A DNA stretch of 35,732 nucleotides, from contig CAJXRZ010000063.1 in assembly GCA_913060515.1 (NCBI GenBank), positions 1 to 35,732 of the forward strand, read 5' to 3'. The notes below the pieces were generated by a model that saw only the letters and a list, made by a program, of their open reading frames with translations, searched no databases and was not told the origin of the DNA. Positions 1 to 7,030 of this stretch are shown piece after piece (the first letter of the stretch is position 1; each line of letters begins with the position of its first letter). The position numbers and the translations under genes are program-made. Source of the stretch: an uncultured Pseudomonadota bacterium. Lineage in GTDB: Bacteria; Myxococcota_A; UBA796; CAJQPC01.

Positions 1-130
1 CAGGCGCGTTTCCGCAGGACAACGCGCGCGGCCAGGCGCGTTTCCGAAGGACAACAGGCGCGTTTCCGCAGGACAACAGGCGCGTTTCCGCAGGACAACG
101 CGCGCGGCCAGGCGCGTTTCCGAAGGACAA
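1..130. repeat. Nested 22-bp tandem repeat array at the contig start
   Basis: Five copies of a 22-bp unit starting CAGGCGCGTTTCCG start at 1, 33, 55, 77 and 109. They differ only in the middle of the unit: GCA in copies 1, 3 and 4, GAA in copies 2 and 5. Copies 1-2 and 4-5 are separated by the same 10-bp spacer (23-32 and 99-108), so the array reads as two 54-bp super-units around a lone copy. In copies 1, 4 and 5 the flanking CGCG lets the unit fold into a hairpin with CGCGTT/AACGCG and TCC/GGA pairing around the GCA or GAA triloop. The contig probably starts here because the repeat could not be assembled through. The true array may be longer. Confidence 0.9.
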
Positions 131-189
131 CGCGCGAGGCCGCCGGAATCTAGGGCAATTCCGCAGGAAATGCCCCGGGAATCCAGTCC
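99..189 (-). repeat. Inverted partial copy of the 112-bp repeat
   Basis: Read as reverse complement, this stretch matches the copies at 1049-1160 and 1171-1282, with a few substitutions and one internal deletion near 138-142. It contains the 22-bp unit hairpin (113-134) and a 23-bp hairpin at 153-175: GGGCA/TGCCC and TTCC/GGAA with an A-A mismatch and a GCA loop. It lies in opposite orientation to the right-hand copies, so the segment 190-1048 is bracketed by inverted repeats. Confidence 0.8.
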
Positions 190-1048
190 GAGCGCGGTTT
201 GTTGTTGAGGGCCGGAGGTCGCCGTCGGTGGCTTGGCGGCCCTCCGGAGCTTGGTGGCATAGCGGCTCTGGAGACGAGGTCACGGTGAGGCGAACCGGGG
301 GCTCGGCGGAGCAAAGGAGGCAGGGAGCAGCGTCGGGCTGTGTTTTTTGAGGGGGCTCCGCCGCCCCCTTGCGAGGTTTCCTGCCGGAAACACTGCACCC
401 CTGCTTGGGGGAAACGCCAGTTTTCCCCCCGAGGCTGCGCCTCTTCCCCTTCCTAATGGGTCGGCTGCGCCGACCTGCACCACTGGCTGAAGCCTCGCCC
501 TGCGGGCTGCGTTCCAGCGCAGGTGGCGCAGCCCGAGGGGCCACGAGCTGCCGCGCTCGTAGAGGAGGTCGGTGGCTTGGCGGCGCTCCCCGGATGTCGG
601 TGGAGCAGGGTGGGACTCAGTCAGGAAGAGCGCCTCTTCAAGGCGGTTGGGCCTAGATCGGCCCCCAAGCAGCCCAAACCTCGTCTACGGTGCGCCGCGA
701 CCAACCTCGTCTCCCCACCCAAGCGGCCGCAAGGCTGCTTGAGCGACATCGAAATGAAGCGCGCAGCGCAAGGCTTCGCTGCGCTCAAGCAGGTCGCACA
801 GCGACCCGCCAGGATGGGGGGTTCCCCGCAGGGGTGGGGGGAAACCTGCGGTTTACCCCGTCGCCAGGGGGTGCTGACTGGCAAAGCCAGGCATGCAAGG
901 GGGACTGCGAAGTCCCCCTCCGGGAACCAGCCAGACGTGACTCCCTGGCACACCCTTCATTACGGCACCGGTCCGAGCCAGCTCAGACCTCGTCTACCGG
1001 TCGACATGGCACCAAGCTCCGCTGAGCTGCTCAGTCCCATCCACCAAT
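190..1048. other. Non-coding segment rich in short perfect hairpins
   Basis: I see no credible gene here. Open frames are low-complexity, overlap repeats and lack recognisable domains. The segment has a dense series of short perfect palindromes: 351-368 (6 bp), 376-391 (6 bp, loop TGCC), 398-410 (4 bp), 407-429 (8 bp), 431-443 (5 bp, loop TGC), 459-475 (7 bp, loop TGC), 497-507 (4 bp, loop TGC), 504-534 (8 bp), 735-792 (11 bp, long loop), 793-805 (5 bp, loop ACA), 824-834 (4 bp, loop GCA), 842-854 (5 bp, loop TGC), 878-890 (5 bp, loop AAA) and 899-918 (8 bp, loop GCGA). The stems are unrelated in sequence. A 17-bp direct repeat occurs at 224-240 and 568-584. Function is unknown. Confidence 0.75.
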
Positions 1049-1160
1049 GGACAGGGTTTCCTGGGCATTTCCTCCGGAATTGCCCCACATCCCCGCGGCC
1101 AGGGGCCGCGCACGTTGTCCTTCGGAAACGTGCCTTGCCGCGCGCGTTCTCCAGCGAGCC
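1049..1160 (+). repeat. 112-bp repeat, copy R1
   Basis: Direct repeat of 1171-1282 (offset 122 bp), with about seven differences by eye. Each copy contains three triloop hairpins. In R1 these are 1063-1085 (loop TCC, with a T-T mismatch in the stem), 1095-1109 (GCGGCC/GGCCGC, loop AGG) and 1110-1133 (GCACGTT/AACGTGC plus TCC/GGA, loop TTC, one bulged G). Two of the differences from R2 form a compensatory base-pair change. Confidence 0.85.
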
Positions 1161-1170
1161 ACCACCAGCA

Positions 1171-1282
1171 GGACAGGGTTTCCTGGGCATTTCCTACGGA
1201 ATTGCCCTAGATCCCGGCGGCCAGGGGCCGCGCGCGTTGTCCTTCGGAAACGCGCCTGGCCGCGCGCGTTCTCCAGCGAGCC
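1171..1282 (+). repeat. 112-bp repeat, copy R2
   Basis: Second direct copy. Hairpins are at 1185-1207 (loop TAC), 1217-1231 (loop AGG) and 1232-1255 (GCGCGTT/AACGCGC plus TCC/GGA, loop TTC). Its right end runs into the 20-bp hairpin at 1264-1309, which reaches the stop codon of the PNGase F-like gene. R1 lacks the second arm of that hairpin. Confidence 0.85.
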
Positions 1283-1309
1283 TCCTGCGGAGGCCCGCTG
1301 GAAACGCGC
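1264..1309 (-). terminator. Long TGC-loop hairpin adjoining the stop of the PNGase F-like gene
   Basis: The arms at 1264-1285 and 1289-1309 pair over 20 bp (GCGCGTT/AACGCGC, TCCAGCG/CGCTGGA, GCCTCC/GGAGGC) around the loop TGC. There is one bulged C (1271) and one A/C mismatch. The outermost pair overlaps the TAG stop (1309-1311) of the minus-strand lipoprotein gene, so the transcript would fold straight after translation ends. No U-tract follows. It is either a Rho-type or 3'-stabilising hairpin, or simply a repeat element that landed beside the gene. Confidence 0.5.
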
Positions 1310-2895
1310 TACTCGTAAACCACCAACCAACTCCGCAGCTCAATGTTCCCGCTGTCATCCGGAATGTTCAGCCCACGGTAGGTCGCCGAGTACCCCACGC
1401 TGACCTTGCCGTCGGCGCCAGCCTCGGTCGCATCGATCACGAAGGGATGCACCTTCTCACCGGGACACCAGCCGCCTCGGCCGTACCACCAAGTACCGGG
1501 CTGGTTGGCTACGACGCCTTCTCCGGCGCGGGAGGAGCAGCCCTCCGCCTCTCCCACCGCAGGAAACTCTTGGGTGGTGACGCTGCCGTCCACGTCCCAG
1601 TCGTGACGGTGGTCACAGAACTCGGCGCAGTTGTTGGTGGCCCCGCCATGTCCGGAGACGATGCTGATGAACTCCACCCGCTTGGCGTCGGCGGAGATGT
1701 CCACCTCGATGGCCTCGCGTCCATCGTTGTAGGCCGAGTTGAAGCTGCCGCCGGTGTGCATGTCCGTGGTGGCCACGGGACGGTAGCCCTTGCCTTGGTC
1801 CGAGAAGCGCAAGGATGCGGTCACGCCAGTGGGCTGCACGTTCCAGGACGGCGCCCACTCGTAGCGGAAGGTGTACTCCTGGCCGGCCTCAAGCCACGGC
1901 ATGGCGTGGGTGGCGTCCACGAACCAGTGGGACTCACGGTGGTAGGTGGTGATGAAGCGGGCCATCTCCATCCAGGTCTCGCCGTCGGGCCCGAGCACCC
2001 ACATGTGGGCCAAGTAGTCCCAGGCGCCGCAGTTGTTCTGCTCCAGCTCGCCGCGGTCCGGACACTCCATCAAGACCTCGATCTCCAGGGTGTCGTAGGC
2101 GGAGAGGTCCGCGGGCATGGTGACGGTGATGTCCTCGTACTGCTCGAGCACCTCGCCGCCCCAGAAGGGAACGCGGGCTGAGTCGGCCTCGTGCACGAGG
2201 ATCTCCTGGCGCTGCTTCTCCTCCCAGTTCAGGTAGTCGACCTCGTGGGAGACGCGGCGCAGGCGGCTGTCGTACCACCCAATGCTGGAGTTGAAGAACT
2301 CCACATCCGCGTAGCCCCCGACCCCGCGCAGCTTCTGCGAGCGGTCTATGATCATGCCGTTGTCGAAGGGATCCGCTCCCAGGGTCCCAGGCAACCAGCC
2401 ATCCCAACCCTCGCGTGTGCTGCCAGCGACCACGAGCAGACGCTCGCCCCAGTAGGCCGCGTCCTCCTCGGAGAGGGTGGCCAAGTAGGCATCCACCCGA
2501 GCCTGTTGCGCCTCAAAGAGTGGCTGAGCGGTGTCCAGGTAGAGACCGTCAACGAAGAAGAGGTAGCGGGCGTTCGCTGGGCTCATCTCCACCAGGTCCT
2601 CGAGTCCGTCCTCCCAGAGATAGGCGCCGGAGAAGTTCTTGAGCTTGTGGGGAACGAAGACCCAGCTCTCACAGCCCTGCCAGCCCTCGCTCAGGGTGAT
2701 GCTCTCTCCGTTGGCCAAGGGGATGGTGGCGTCTGCAGCCATCGCCCTGCGCTCTGAAACGGGGACCTCGTCCGGCGTGACCCAGGCCGTCTGAAGCAAG
2801 CCGTCCGCACACGTGGGAACCGGGGTCCCAGTGTCCTCGATGGGCGTCTCTTCAACTTCTTTGGTGCAGGCCAAGAGGGCGAGGGCGACAAGCAT
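1309..2895 (-). CDS. PNGase F-like secreted lipoprotein
   Basis: The 528-residue product starts with a short lipoprotein signal ending LALLAC (lipidated Cys10), so it should be anchored in the envelope. The C-terminal half resembles the peptide-N-glycosidase F family, which cleaves N-linked glycans from Asn: CGAWDY at 289-294 (matching the Trp-Asp region around the family's catalytic Asp), GHG at 415-417, NCAEFC at 422-427 and GTWWYGRGGWCPG at 467-479. The N-terminal part (about 30-230) is not assigned. The ATG at 2895 has GGAG six bases upstream. The gene lies 113 bp downstream of the oxidase gene on the same strand, and a strong hairpin adjoins its stop. Family assignment is from recognised motifs; activity on glycoproteins is inferred, and the Arg following the catalytic Asp in characterised PNGase F appears to be Tyr here. 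Confidence 0.75.
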   Translation of the reverse strand: MLVALALLACTKEVEETPIEDTGTPVPTCADGLLQTAWVTPDEVPVSERRAMAADATIPLANGESITLSEGWQGCESWVFVPHKLKNFSGAYLWEDGLEDLVEMSPANARYLFFVDGLYLDTAQPLFEAQQARVDAYLATLSEEDAAYWGERLLVVAGSTREGWDGWLPGTLGADPFDNGMIIDRSQKLRGVGGYADVEFFNSSIGWYDSRLRRVSHEVDYLNWEEKQRQEILVHEADSARVPFWGGEVLEQYEDITVTMPADLSAYDTLEIEVLMECPDRGELEQNNCGAWDYLAHMWVLGPDGETWMEMARFITTYHRESHWFVDATHAMPWLEAGQEYTFRYEWAPSWNVQPTGVTASLRFSDQGKGYRPVATTDMHTGGSFNSAYNDGREAIEVDISADAKRVEFISIVSGHGGATNNCAEFCDHRHDWDVDGSVTTQEFPAVGEAEGCSSRAGEGVVANQPGTWWYGRGGWCPGEKVHPFVIDATEAGADGKVSVGYSATYRGLNIPDDSGNIELRSWLVVYE

Positions 2896-3008
2896 GGGAG
2901 CTCCGGTGCAGGTACGGGCGCACCCTGCCCCAAAGGGACCCGGCGGTGCGTCAACGAAACGTAGTCTGTCAGCACCCAGCGCGATGCGAAAGGGCTGTCA
3001 CACAAGCG

Positions 3009-4319
3009 TCAGGTGTTGAGGTACGCGATCACGGCCCCAGCGAGCTTCTCCCCCGCGTCCGCACAGGCCTTCACCGCCACGCCATCCAGGTGGTTTCCGG
3101 TGACAAAGAGGCCAGGGTGCGCCTGGGTTGCCTCCCGCACGGCCGCCACGCGGCCCAAGTGTCCCAGGGTGTACTGGGGGATGGCGCGCACATGCTTGTA
3201 GACCCGTGTCACCCGGGGCTCCGGCAGAGGCCCCAGCAGCGCAGCGTTGTCCCGCCGCGCGATCTCCAGTAGGGCATCGGGCTCCAGGGCGGCCTGCCGC
3301 GGGAAGAGGGCCCCACCCACGATGGTGCGGATGGTCACGCCATCTTCGGGGGCACGTGAGGGGAAGATGCTGCTGGTAAAGAGCGTGCCCAAGATGCCGA
3401 GCTTCTCTGCCTTGGGGATGAGCACCCCAAAACCCTTGGGCGGGCTCCAGCCATCCTTGGGCAGACCCTGGCAAACCACAGCCACTGGCGCGTAGGGGAT
3501 CGCGCCAAGAGAGCCCGCCAAGGTGGAATCCAAGCCCTTGAGTTGGGTCATGGCGTGTCCTGGGCCCGCGAGCACCAGAGCGTCGGCGTGGTGGGTGCCC
3601 TGGTCGGAGACCACGGTCCACTGGCCTCGGGTGTGGGAGATCTCCATGGCCCGGTGGTTGAACAGGACCTGGCTACGAGCGGCCAGAGCCTGGCCCAGCG
3701 CGCCAGCCCCTCCTCTCAGAGACGTGAGCCTTCCAGGAGTAGGCGGACCCTGCTTTCGAACTGCGCGCAGCAGCGAGCCGTGCTCGGCCTCCAGCTCCTT
3801 GAGCGCCGGGAAGCAGGCCTGCATGGAGAGATTGTCCACATCGCCGGCGTAGATGCCCGTCACAAAGGGCTGAACCAGACGCTCGGTGGGCTGGGGCCCG
3901 ATGCGGCGGCGCATGAACTGACCGATGCTCTCCTCGCCGTCAAAGCCAGGGGCGAAGAGCTCCCAGATCAGGCGAAGCTTGGCGCCAATAGACAGCAGCG
4001 GGCTGCCGAGCAGGCCTTGGGGCTTGGACGGCAGAGCCACCATCTGCCCTTGAGAGACGACGTAGCGCGGGTCACCCTGTGGAGCCTGGATGAGCTGCTG
4101 TCCCAGGTTGAGGCGCGCAATCAAACGCTGCATGCCCGGACCGTTGTCCAACCAGCCGTTGGCGGCCTTGTCGAAGGTGAAGCCTTGCACCCGCTCGCTG
4201 CGAACCTTGCCGCCCGGCTCAGAGCCGGCCTCCAAGACCGTGACTTGGTGTGCATCCCGCAGGAACTCGGCGACCGAGAGCCCGGAGATGCCGGCGCCGA
4301 TGATGAGGACGTGGGCCAT
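3009..4319 (-). CDS. hemY: Protoporphyrinogen oxidase (HemY/HemG-type flavoprotein)
   Basis: The 436-residue FAD-dependent oxidase is predicted to convert protoporphyrinogen IX to protoporphyrin IX (or coproporphyrinogen III to coproporphyrin III) late in haem synthesis. The N-terminus carries the dinucleotide-binding GAGISG (8-13), followed by the EPGGKVRSER stretch near 33-42 and the family's typical segment ending GWLDNGP. The C-terminal VTGNHLDGVAVKACADAG is the second FAD-contact region. Length is near that of the family. An in-frame extension upstream of 4319 exists but crosses the oppositely oriented bioD and lacks family similarity, so the ATG at 4319 before MAHVLIIGAG was chosen. The gene is divergent from bioD with about 50 bp between them. 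No other haem gene is nearby. The choice between proto- and coproporphyrinogen as substrate cannot be made from sequence alone. Confidence 0.9.
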   Translation of the reverse strand: MAHVLIIGAGISGLSVAEFLRDAHQVTVLEAGSEPGGKVRSERVQGFTFDKAANGWLDNGPGMQRLIARLNLGQQLIQAPQGDPRYVVSQGQMVALPSKPQGLLGSPLLSIGAKLRLIWELFAPGFDGEESIGQFMRRRIGPQPTERLVQPFVTGIYAGDVDNLSMQACFPALKELEAEHGSLLRAVRKQGPPTPGRLTSLRGGAGALGQALAARSQVLFNHRAMEISHTRGQWTVVSDQGTHHADALVLAGPGHAMTQLKGLDSTLAGSLGAIPYAPVAVVCQGLPKDGWSPPKGFGVLIPKAEKLGILGTLFTSSIFPSRAPEDGVTIRTIVGGALFPRQAALEPDALLEIARRDNAALLGPLPEPRVTRVYKHVRAIPQYTLGHLGRVAAVREATQAHPGLFVTGNHLDGVAVKACADAGEKLAGAVIAYLNT

Positions 4320-4370
4320 GGGTTGCTCTAACTCTGATGCTTGCCGCAGGCGTGGCGGATAGCGGTGGGC

Positions 4371-5006
4371 ATGATCCCCTCCATGCTCTTCGTCACCGGC
4401 ACTGACACCGAGGTCGGCAAGACGGTCGTCACCGCAGCCATCGCGGCGGCCACCGGATCCCTCGCCCTCAAGCCCATCGCCAGCGGGGTCGCTCCCGGCA
4501 CCGTCTCCGAAGACGCGGCGCTCTTGGCCCTGGCATGCGGGGGGGTGGCGGAGTGCGCGCGCACCTGGGTGGAGCCAGTCAGCCCCCACCGGGCAGCGGA
4601 GCGCAACGGGGACCCGGTCAGTCTGGCGCTCCTGCTGGACTGGATCAACGCCCGCTCGGCCCCAAAGATGCTGGTCGAAGGCGTGGGGGGCTGGCGGGTG
4701 CCCATCTCATGGGACTTTGGGGTGCCCGAGTTGGCCCAAGCCCTGGGCTTCCCAGTCTTGGTGGTCGCGGCGAATCGCTTGGGGGTCCTCAACCACACCC
4801 TGCTGACGGTGGCCGCCGTGCAGGCTTCGGGCTTGCAGGTCGTCGGGGTGGTGCTGAACAACCTGGGCGGACAGGACGAATCCCAAGCCACCAACCTGGA
4901 GGACCTGCGGCGGCTGCTGGACGTCCCCGTGTGGGACTTCCCGAAGCTGGCTGGCCTCAGTCGCGCCCAGCTTGCAGCGGGGTGGAAAGCGGCTCGCCTG
5001 GGGTGA
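4371..5006 (+). CDS. bioD: Dethiobiotin synthetase
   Basis: ATP-dependent carboxylase that closes the ureido ring of dethiobiotin from 7,8-diaminopelargonic acid in biotin synthesis. The 211-residue product has the P-loop TGTDTEVGKT near its N-terminus, then KPIASG and the VEGVGGW...VP segment that corresponds to the family's E-G-A-G-G loop. An LNN motif near residue 150 fits the nucleotide-base pocket. The ATG at 4371 is preferred; a TTG at 4341 and an ATG at 4383 are alternatives, and no site has a strong Shine-Dalgarno. The gene stands alone with no bioA/F/B neighbours and is transcribed divergently from hemY across a 51-bp gap. Confidence 0.92.
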   Translation: MIPSMLFVTGTDTEVGKTVVTAAIAAATGSLALKPIASGVAPGTVSEDAALLALACGGVAECARTWVEPVSPHRAAERNGDPVSLALLLDWINARSAPKMLVEGVGGWRVPISWDFGVPELAQALGFPVLVVAANRLGVLNHTLLTVAAVQASGLQVVGVVLNNLGGQDESQATNLEDLRRLLDVPVWDFPKLAGLSRAQLAAGWKAARLG

Positions 5007-5132
5007 ATCGGTCGCTGCTCCTGTCCAGAGCCTGATTTAATTGGCCCAACGCCCCGAAACGGCGAGCACCCGTCCAGCTCTCATGTCCAAAGGCGCCGAT
5101 GCCGAACCAGCAATCACTGGAGAGGTACAAGC

Positions 5133-5327
5133 ATGACGGCAGTGAGCGCCCTGAAGGCGAAGATGGACTTCGATGCAGCCAGCAAGGCGGTCGACGAGGC
5201 GATGTTGAGGGTGCGCATCCAACGCGATCGCGCCAAGCTTGAGGCCCTCTCTGCCGCGATGCAGACCCTTCAAGTCGCGAATGGCCAGCTCATCGCGGCG
5301 ATGGAAAGAGAGTTGACAGGTCAATAA
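5133..5327 (+). CDS. Small helical protein of unknown function (64 aa)
   Basis: The product is Ala/Leu/Glu-rich and predicted almost entirely helical, with no signal peptide or Cys. Hydrophobic residues are spaced in a heptad-like pattern, suggesting a short coiled coil or helical hairpin. The ATG has a good ribosome site (GGAGAGG, about 6 bases upstream), and the gene is followed 38 bp later by another small acidic helical gene with its own site. The pair may be co-transcribed and their products may interact. I do not recognise the family. Confidence 0.65.
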   Translation: MTAVSALKAKMDFDAASKAVDEAMLRVRIQRDRAKLEALSAAMQTLQVANGQLIAAMERELTGQ

Positions 5328-5365
5328 GGAGCGACCGACGTAGACTCTGGTTTTTAGAGGGGCCC

Positions 5366-5599
5366 GTGAACGCCGCACGACAGCAGGACTTCGACGAGGA
5401 AGAGCTACGCTTCGAGTTCGCTCTTATGGAGCTCGCTACAGCCCTGGACGCCCTGCGAGAGCTTGAGAATCCTGAGCACGTCCAGAACGCCATCCGGGCC
5501 CACCGCAAGGTCGGAGAAGCGAACACCCGCCTGCTCAAGTTGGTGACCGAGCTGCTCAACGACGCCGACGAGGAAGACACGGTACCGACCGAGATCTAA
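5366..5599 (+). CDS. Small acidic helical protein of unknown function (77 aa)
   Basis: A GTG start at 5366 is preceded by AGAGGGG. The product is strongly acidic (DEEE near the N-terminus, DADEED near the C-terminus) and helical, with the middle (EHVQNAIRAHRKVGEANTRLLKLV) resembling an amphipathic helix. No domain is recognised. Its TAA (5597-5599) overlaps the TAG stop of the convergent membrane-protein gene (5596-5598), a three-base tail-to-tail overlap that leaves no room for a terminator between them. It is probably co-expressed with the 64-residue gene just upstream. Confidence 0.65.
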   Translation: MNAARQQDFDEEELRFEFALMELATALDALRELENPEHVQNAIRAHRKVGEANTRLLKLVTELLNDADEEDTVPTEI

Positions 5600-6909
5600 G
5601 GCAGCACCCGAAGCAGCACCCAGCCCTTGCCTTTGGCCACCAGCTCAAAGCCCTCGGTCTTCTTCCCCATAGACAGCCCCTGGATGCCTGGCGCCCGGCG
5701 CGTCCTGGCCCGGTCCAACACCACCATGCGGATGCCCACCTTCTTGCACCAGGTGTGGAGCTTCTCCGGCGTCAACACGCCTGGCTGTGCGGCCTCCCAG
5801 ATGGCCCAAGGCGCCCGCAGCCAGCCCCCTTGCTCACTGTAGAACCAAGCGGTTGAGCTGGCGTATGGCCCCTCCATCCCCTGAGCCGCTTCCTGGACCT
5901 CCGCGACCAAGACCGCATCTCCGGGAATCTCCCGCGCCCGAGGCCAGCCCCACCACAACAACACGGGCAGCGCGAGGACCAGCCACCGGCGCGGCAGCAG
6001 CCAGAACCAGCCGCAGCCCATCACAACGAGCACCGGAAGAGCCAACCTGGGATTGCCAAATGCCAAGGCCAATCCCGCACAGTGCAACAGGCCGTAGAGC
6101 AGAAGATAGATGGCGCGCTTGTCTCGACGCCACACACCCACGATGAGCCCCACCACACCGACCAGAGCGGGCCAAGTCTTCAGGGAGTGGCTCACCTGCC
6201 ACAAGCCCACAAAGAAGCGCTCCACCGGGCCCGCCGCAGGTCCTCCGCCCGGCCCCTGCCCGATGCGCATGTTCAAGCTCTGGTCCGGCCAAGGAGAGCC
6301 CCCCAGTACCGCCGCGCCGAGCCAGTGCGGTGCCGTGGCCAGCCCAAAGCCAACGAGCCCCCGCCAACCCGCCAACCAGAGCACGATCGGCGCCGCCGCG
6401 ATTCCGGTGTAGCGGCACATGCAGGCGCCCCCCAAGAGCGCGCCAGCCAGCCAGGAGCGCCCCCGAACCCCCGCCAAGACAGCCGAGATCGCCAGGGCGG
6501 CCGCCATCAAGTCAGTGCCCTCGGTGGCGCCATAGGTCAGCACCGGCACCTGCACCAAGACCACCAGCGCGAGCCAGGGACTGGTCCAGCGTGACAGGGC
6601 CACGCTCAATCCAACACCTGCAGCCACAGAGATGACCCGGCCGGCCACCAGCACGTCGCCAGAGAGCGCCTGTAGGCCCGAGAGCAGCAGGGGGTAGCCC
6701 ACCGGATACAAGGGGTGCATCCAGTGTTCTCCCCGACGCAAGCCCTCCGCGCGCTGCGAGAAGGAGACAAAGTCCACAAAGCGCGCATGGGGCACGCTGG
6801 CTGCCAGCCAAGCCAGCACCCCGCAGGCCACCAGAGCGACCACCACGTCCAGCCACCGGGCCTCGGCACGCTCGGCGCGCAGAAAGTGGACCAGGCGGGC
6901 CCAGGACAT
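5596..6909 (-). CDS. GT-C-type polytopic membrane protein, probable glycosyltransferase
   Basis: The 437-residue product has roughly nine to eleven hydrophobic helices followed by a soluble tail of about 110 residues. Near the N-terminus, an acidic residue (RFVDFVSF) precedes the first extracytoplasmic loop, and GEHWMHPLYPVGYPLLL resembles the loop seen in GT39/ArnT-like lipid-linked sugar transferases, where the acidic residue is catalytic. The family is inferred from topology and these motifs, and the sugar and acceptor are unknown. The ATG at 6909 has GGAG seven bases upstream. An upstream extension of the frame has no support. The gene diverges from the ABC transporter genes (121-bp gap). 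Confidence 0.65.
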   Translation of the reverse strand: MSWARLVHFLRAERAEARWLDVVVALVACGVLAWLAASVPHARFVDFVSFSQRAEGLRRGEHWMHPLYPVGYPLLLSGLQALSGDVLVAGRVISVAAGVGLSVALSRWTSPWLALVVLVQVPVLTYGATEGTDLMAAALAISAVLAGVRGRSWLAGALLGGACMCRYTGIAAAPIVLWLAGWRGLVGFGLATAPHWLGAAVLGGSPWPDQSLNMRIGQGPGGGPAAGPVERFFVGLWQVSHSLKTWPALVGVVGLIVGVWRRDKRAIYLLLYGLLHCAGLALAFGNPRLALPVLVVMGCGWFWLLPRRWLVLALPVLLWWGWPRAREIPGDAVLVAEVQEAAQGMEGPYASSTAWFYSEQGGWLRAPWAIWEAAQPGVLTPEKLHTWCKKVGIRMVVLDRARTRRAPGIQGLSMGKKTEGFELVAKGKGWVLLRVLP

Positions 6910-7030
6910 GAAACAACTCCAGCGGTCCCCATCGTAGCGTCTGGCGACACCCTGGCCTTGCACGCCGGTACCTGCCCGAGTCCGCAAACCCGGATAGAGA
7001 CCGGCCAACCTTCCCCGGAGCCCCCAAAAG

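Noticed and set aside
1..130. CRISPR array
   Set aside because: Units are 22 bp with identical 10-bp or zero-length spacers; no unique spacers and no cas genes.
523..2181. Long plus-strand frame of 552 codons
   Set aside because: It spans the hairpin repeats and then runs antisense through the PNGase F-like gene; no domain, signal or ribosome site.
4320..4589. Upstream extension of the protoporphyrinogen oxidase
   Set aside because: It overlaps bioD on the other strand and precedes the canonical FAD-binding N-terminus.
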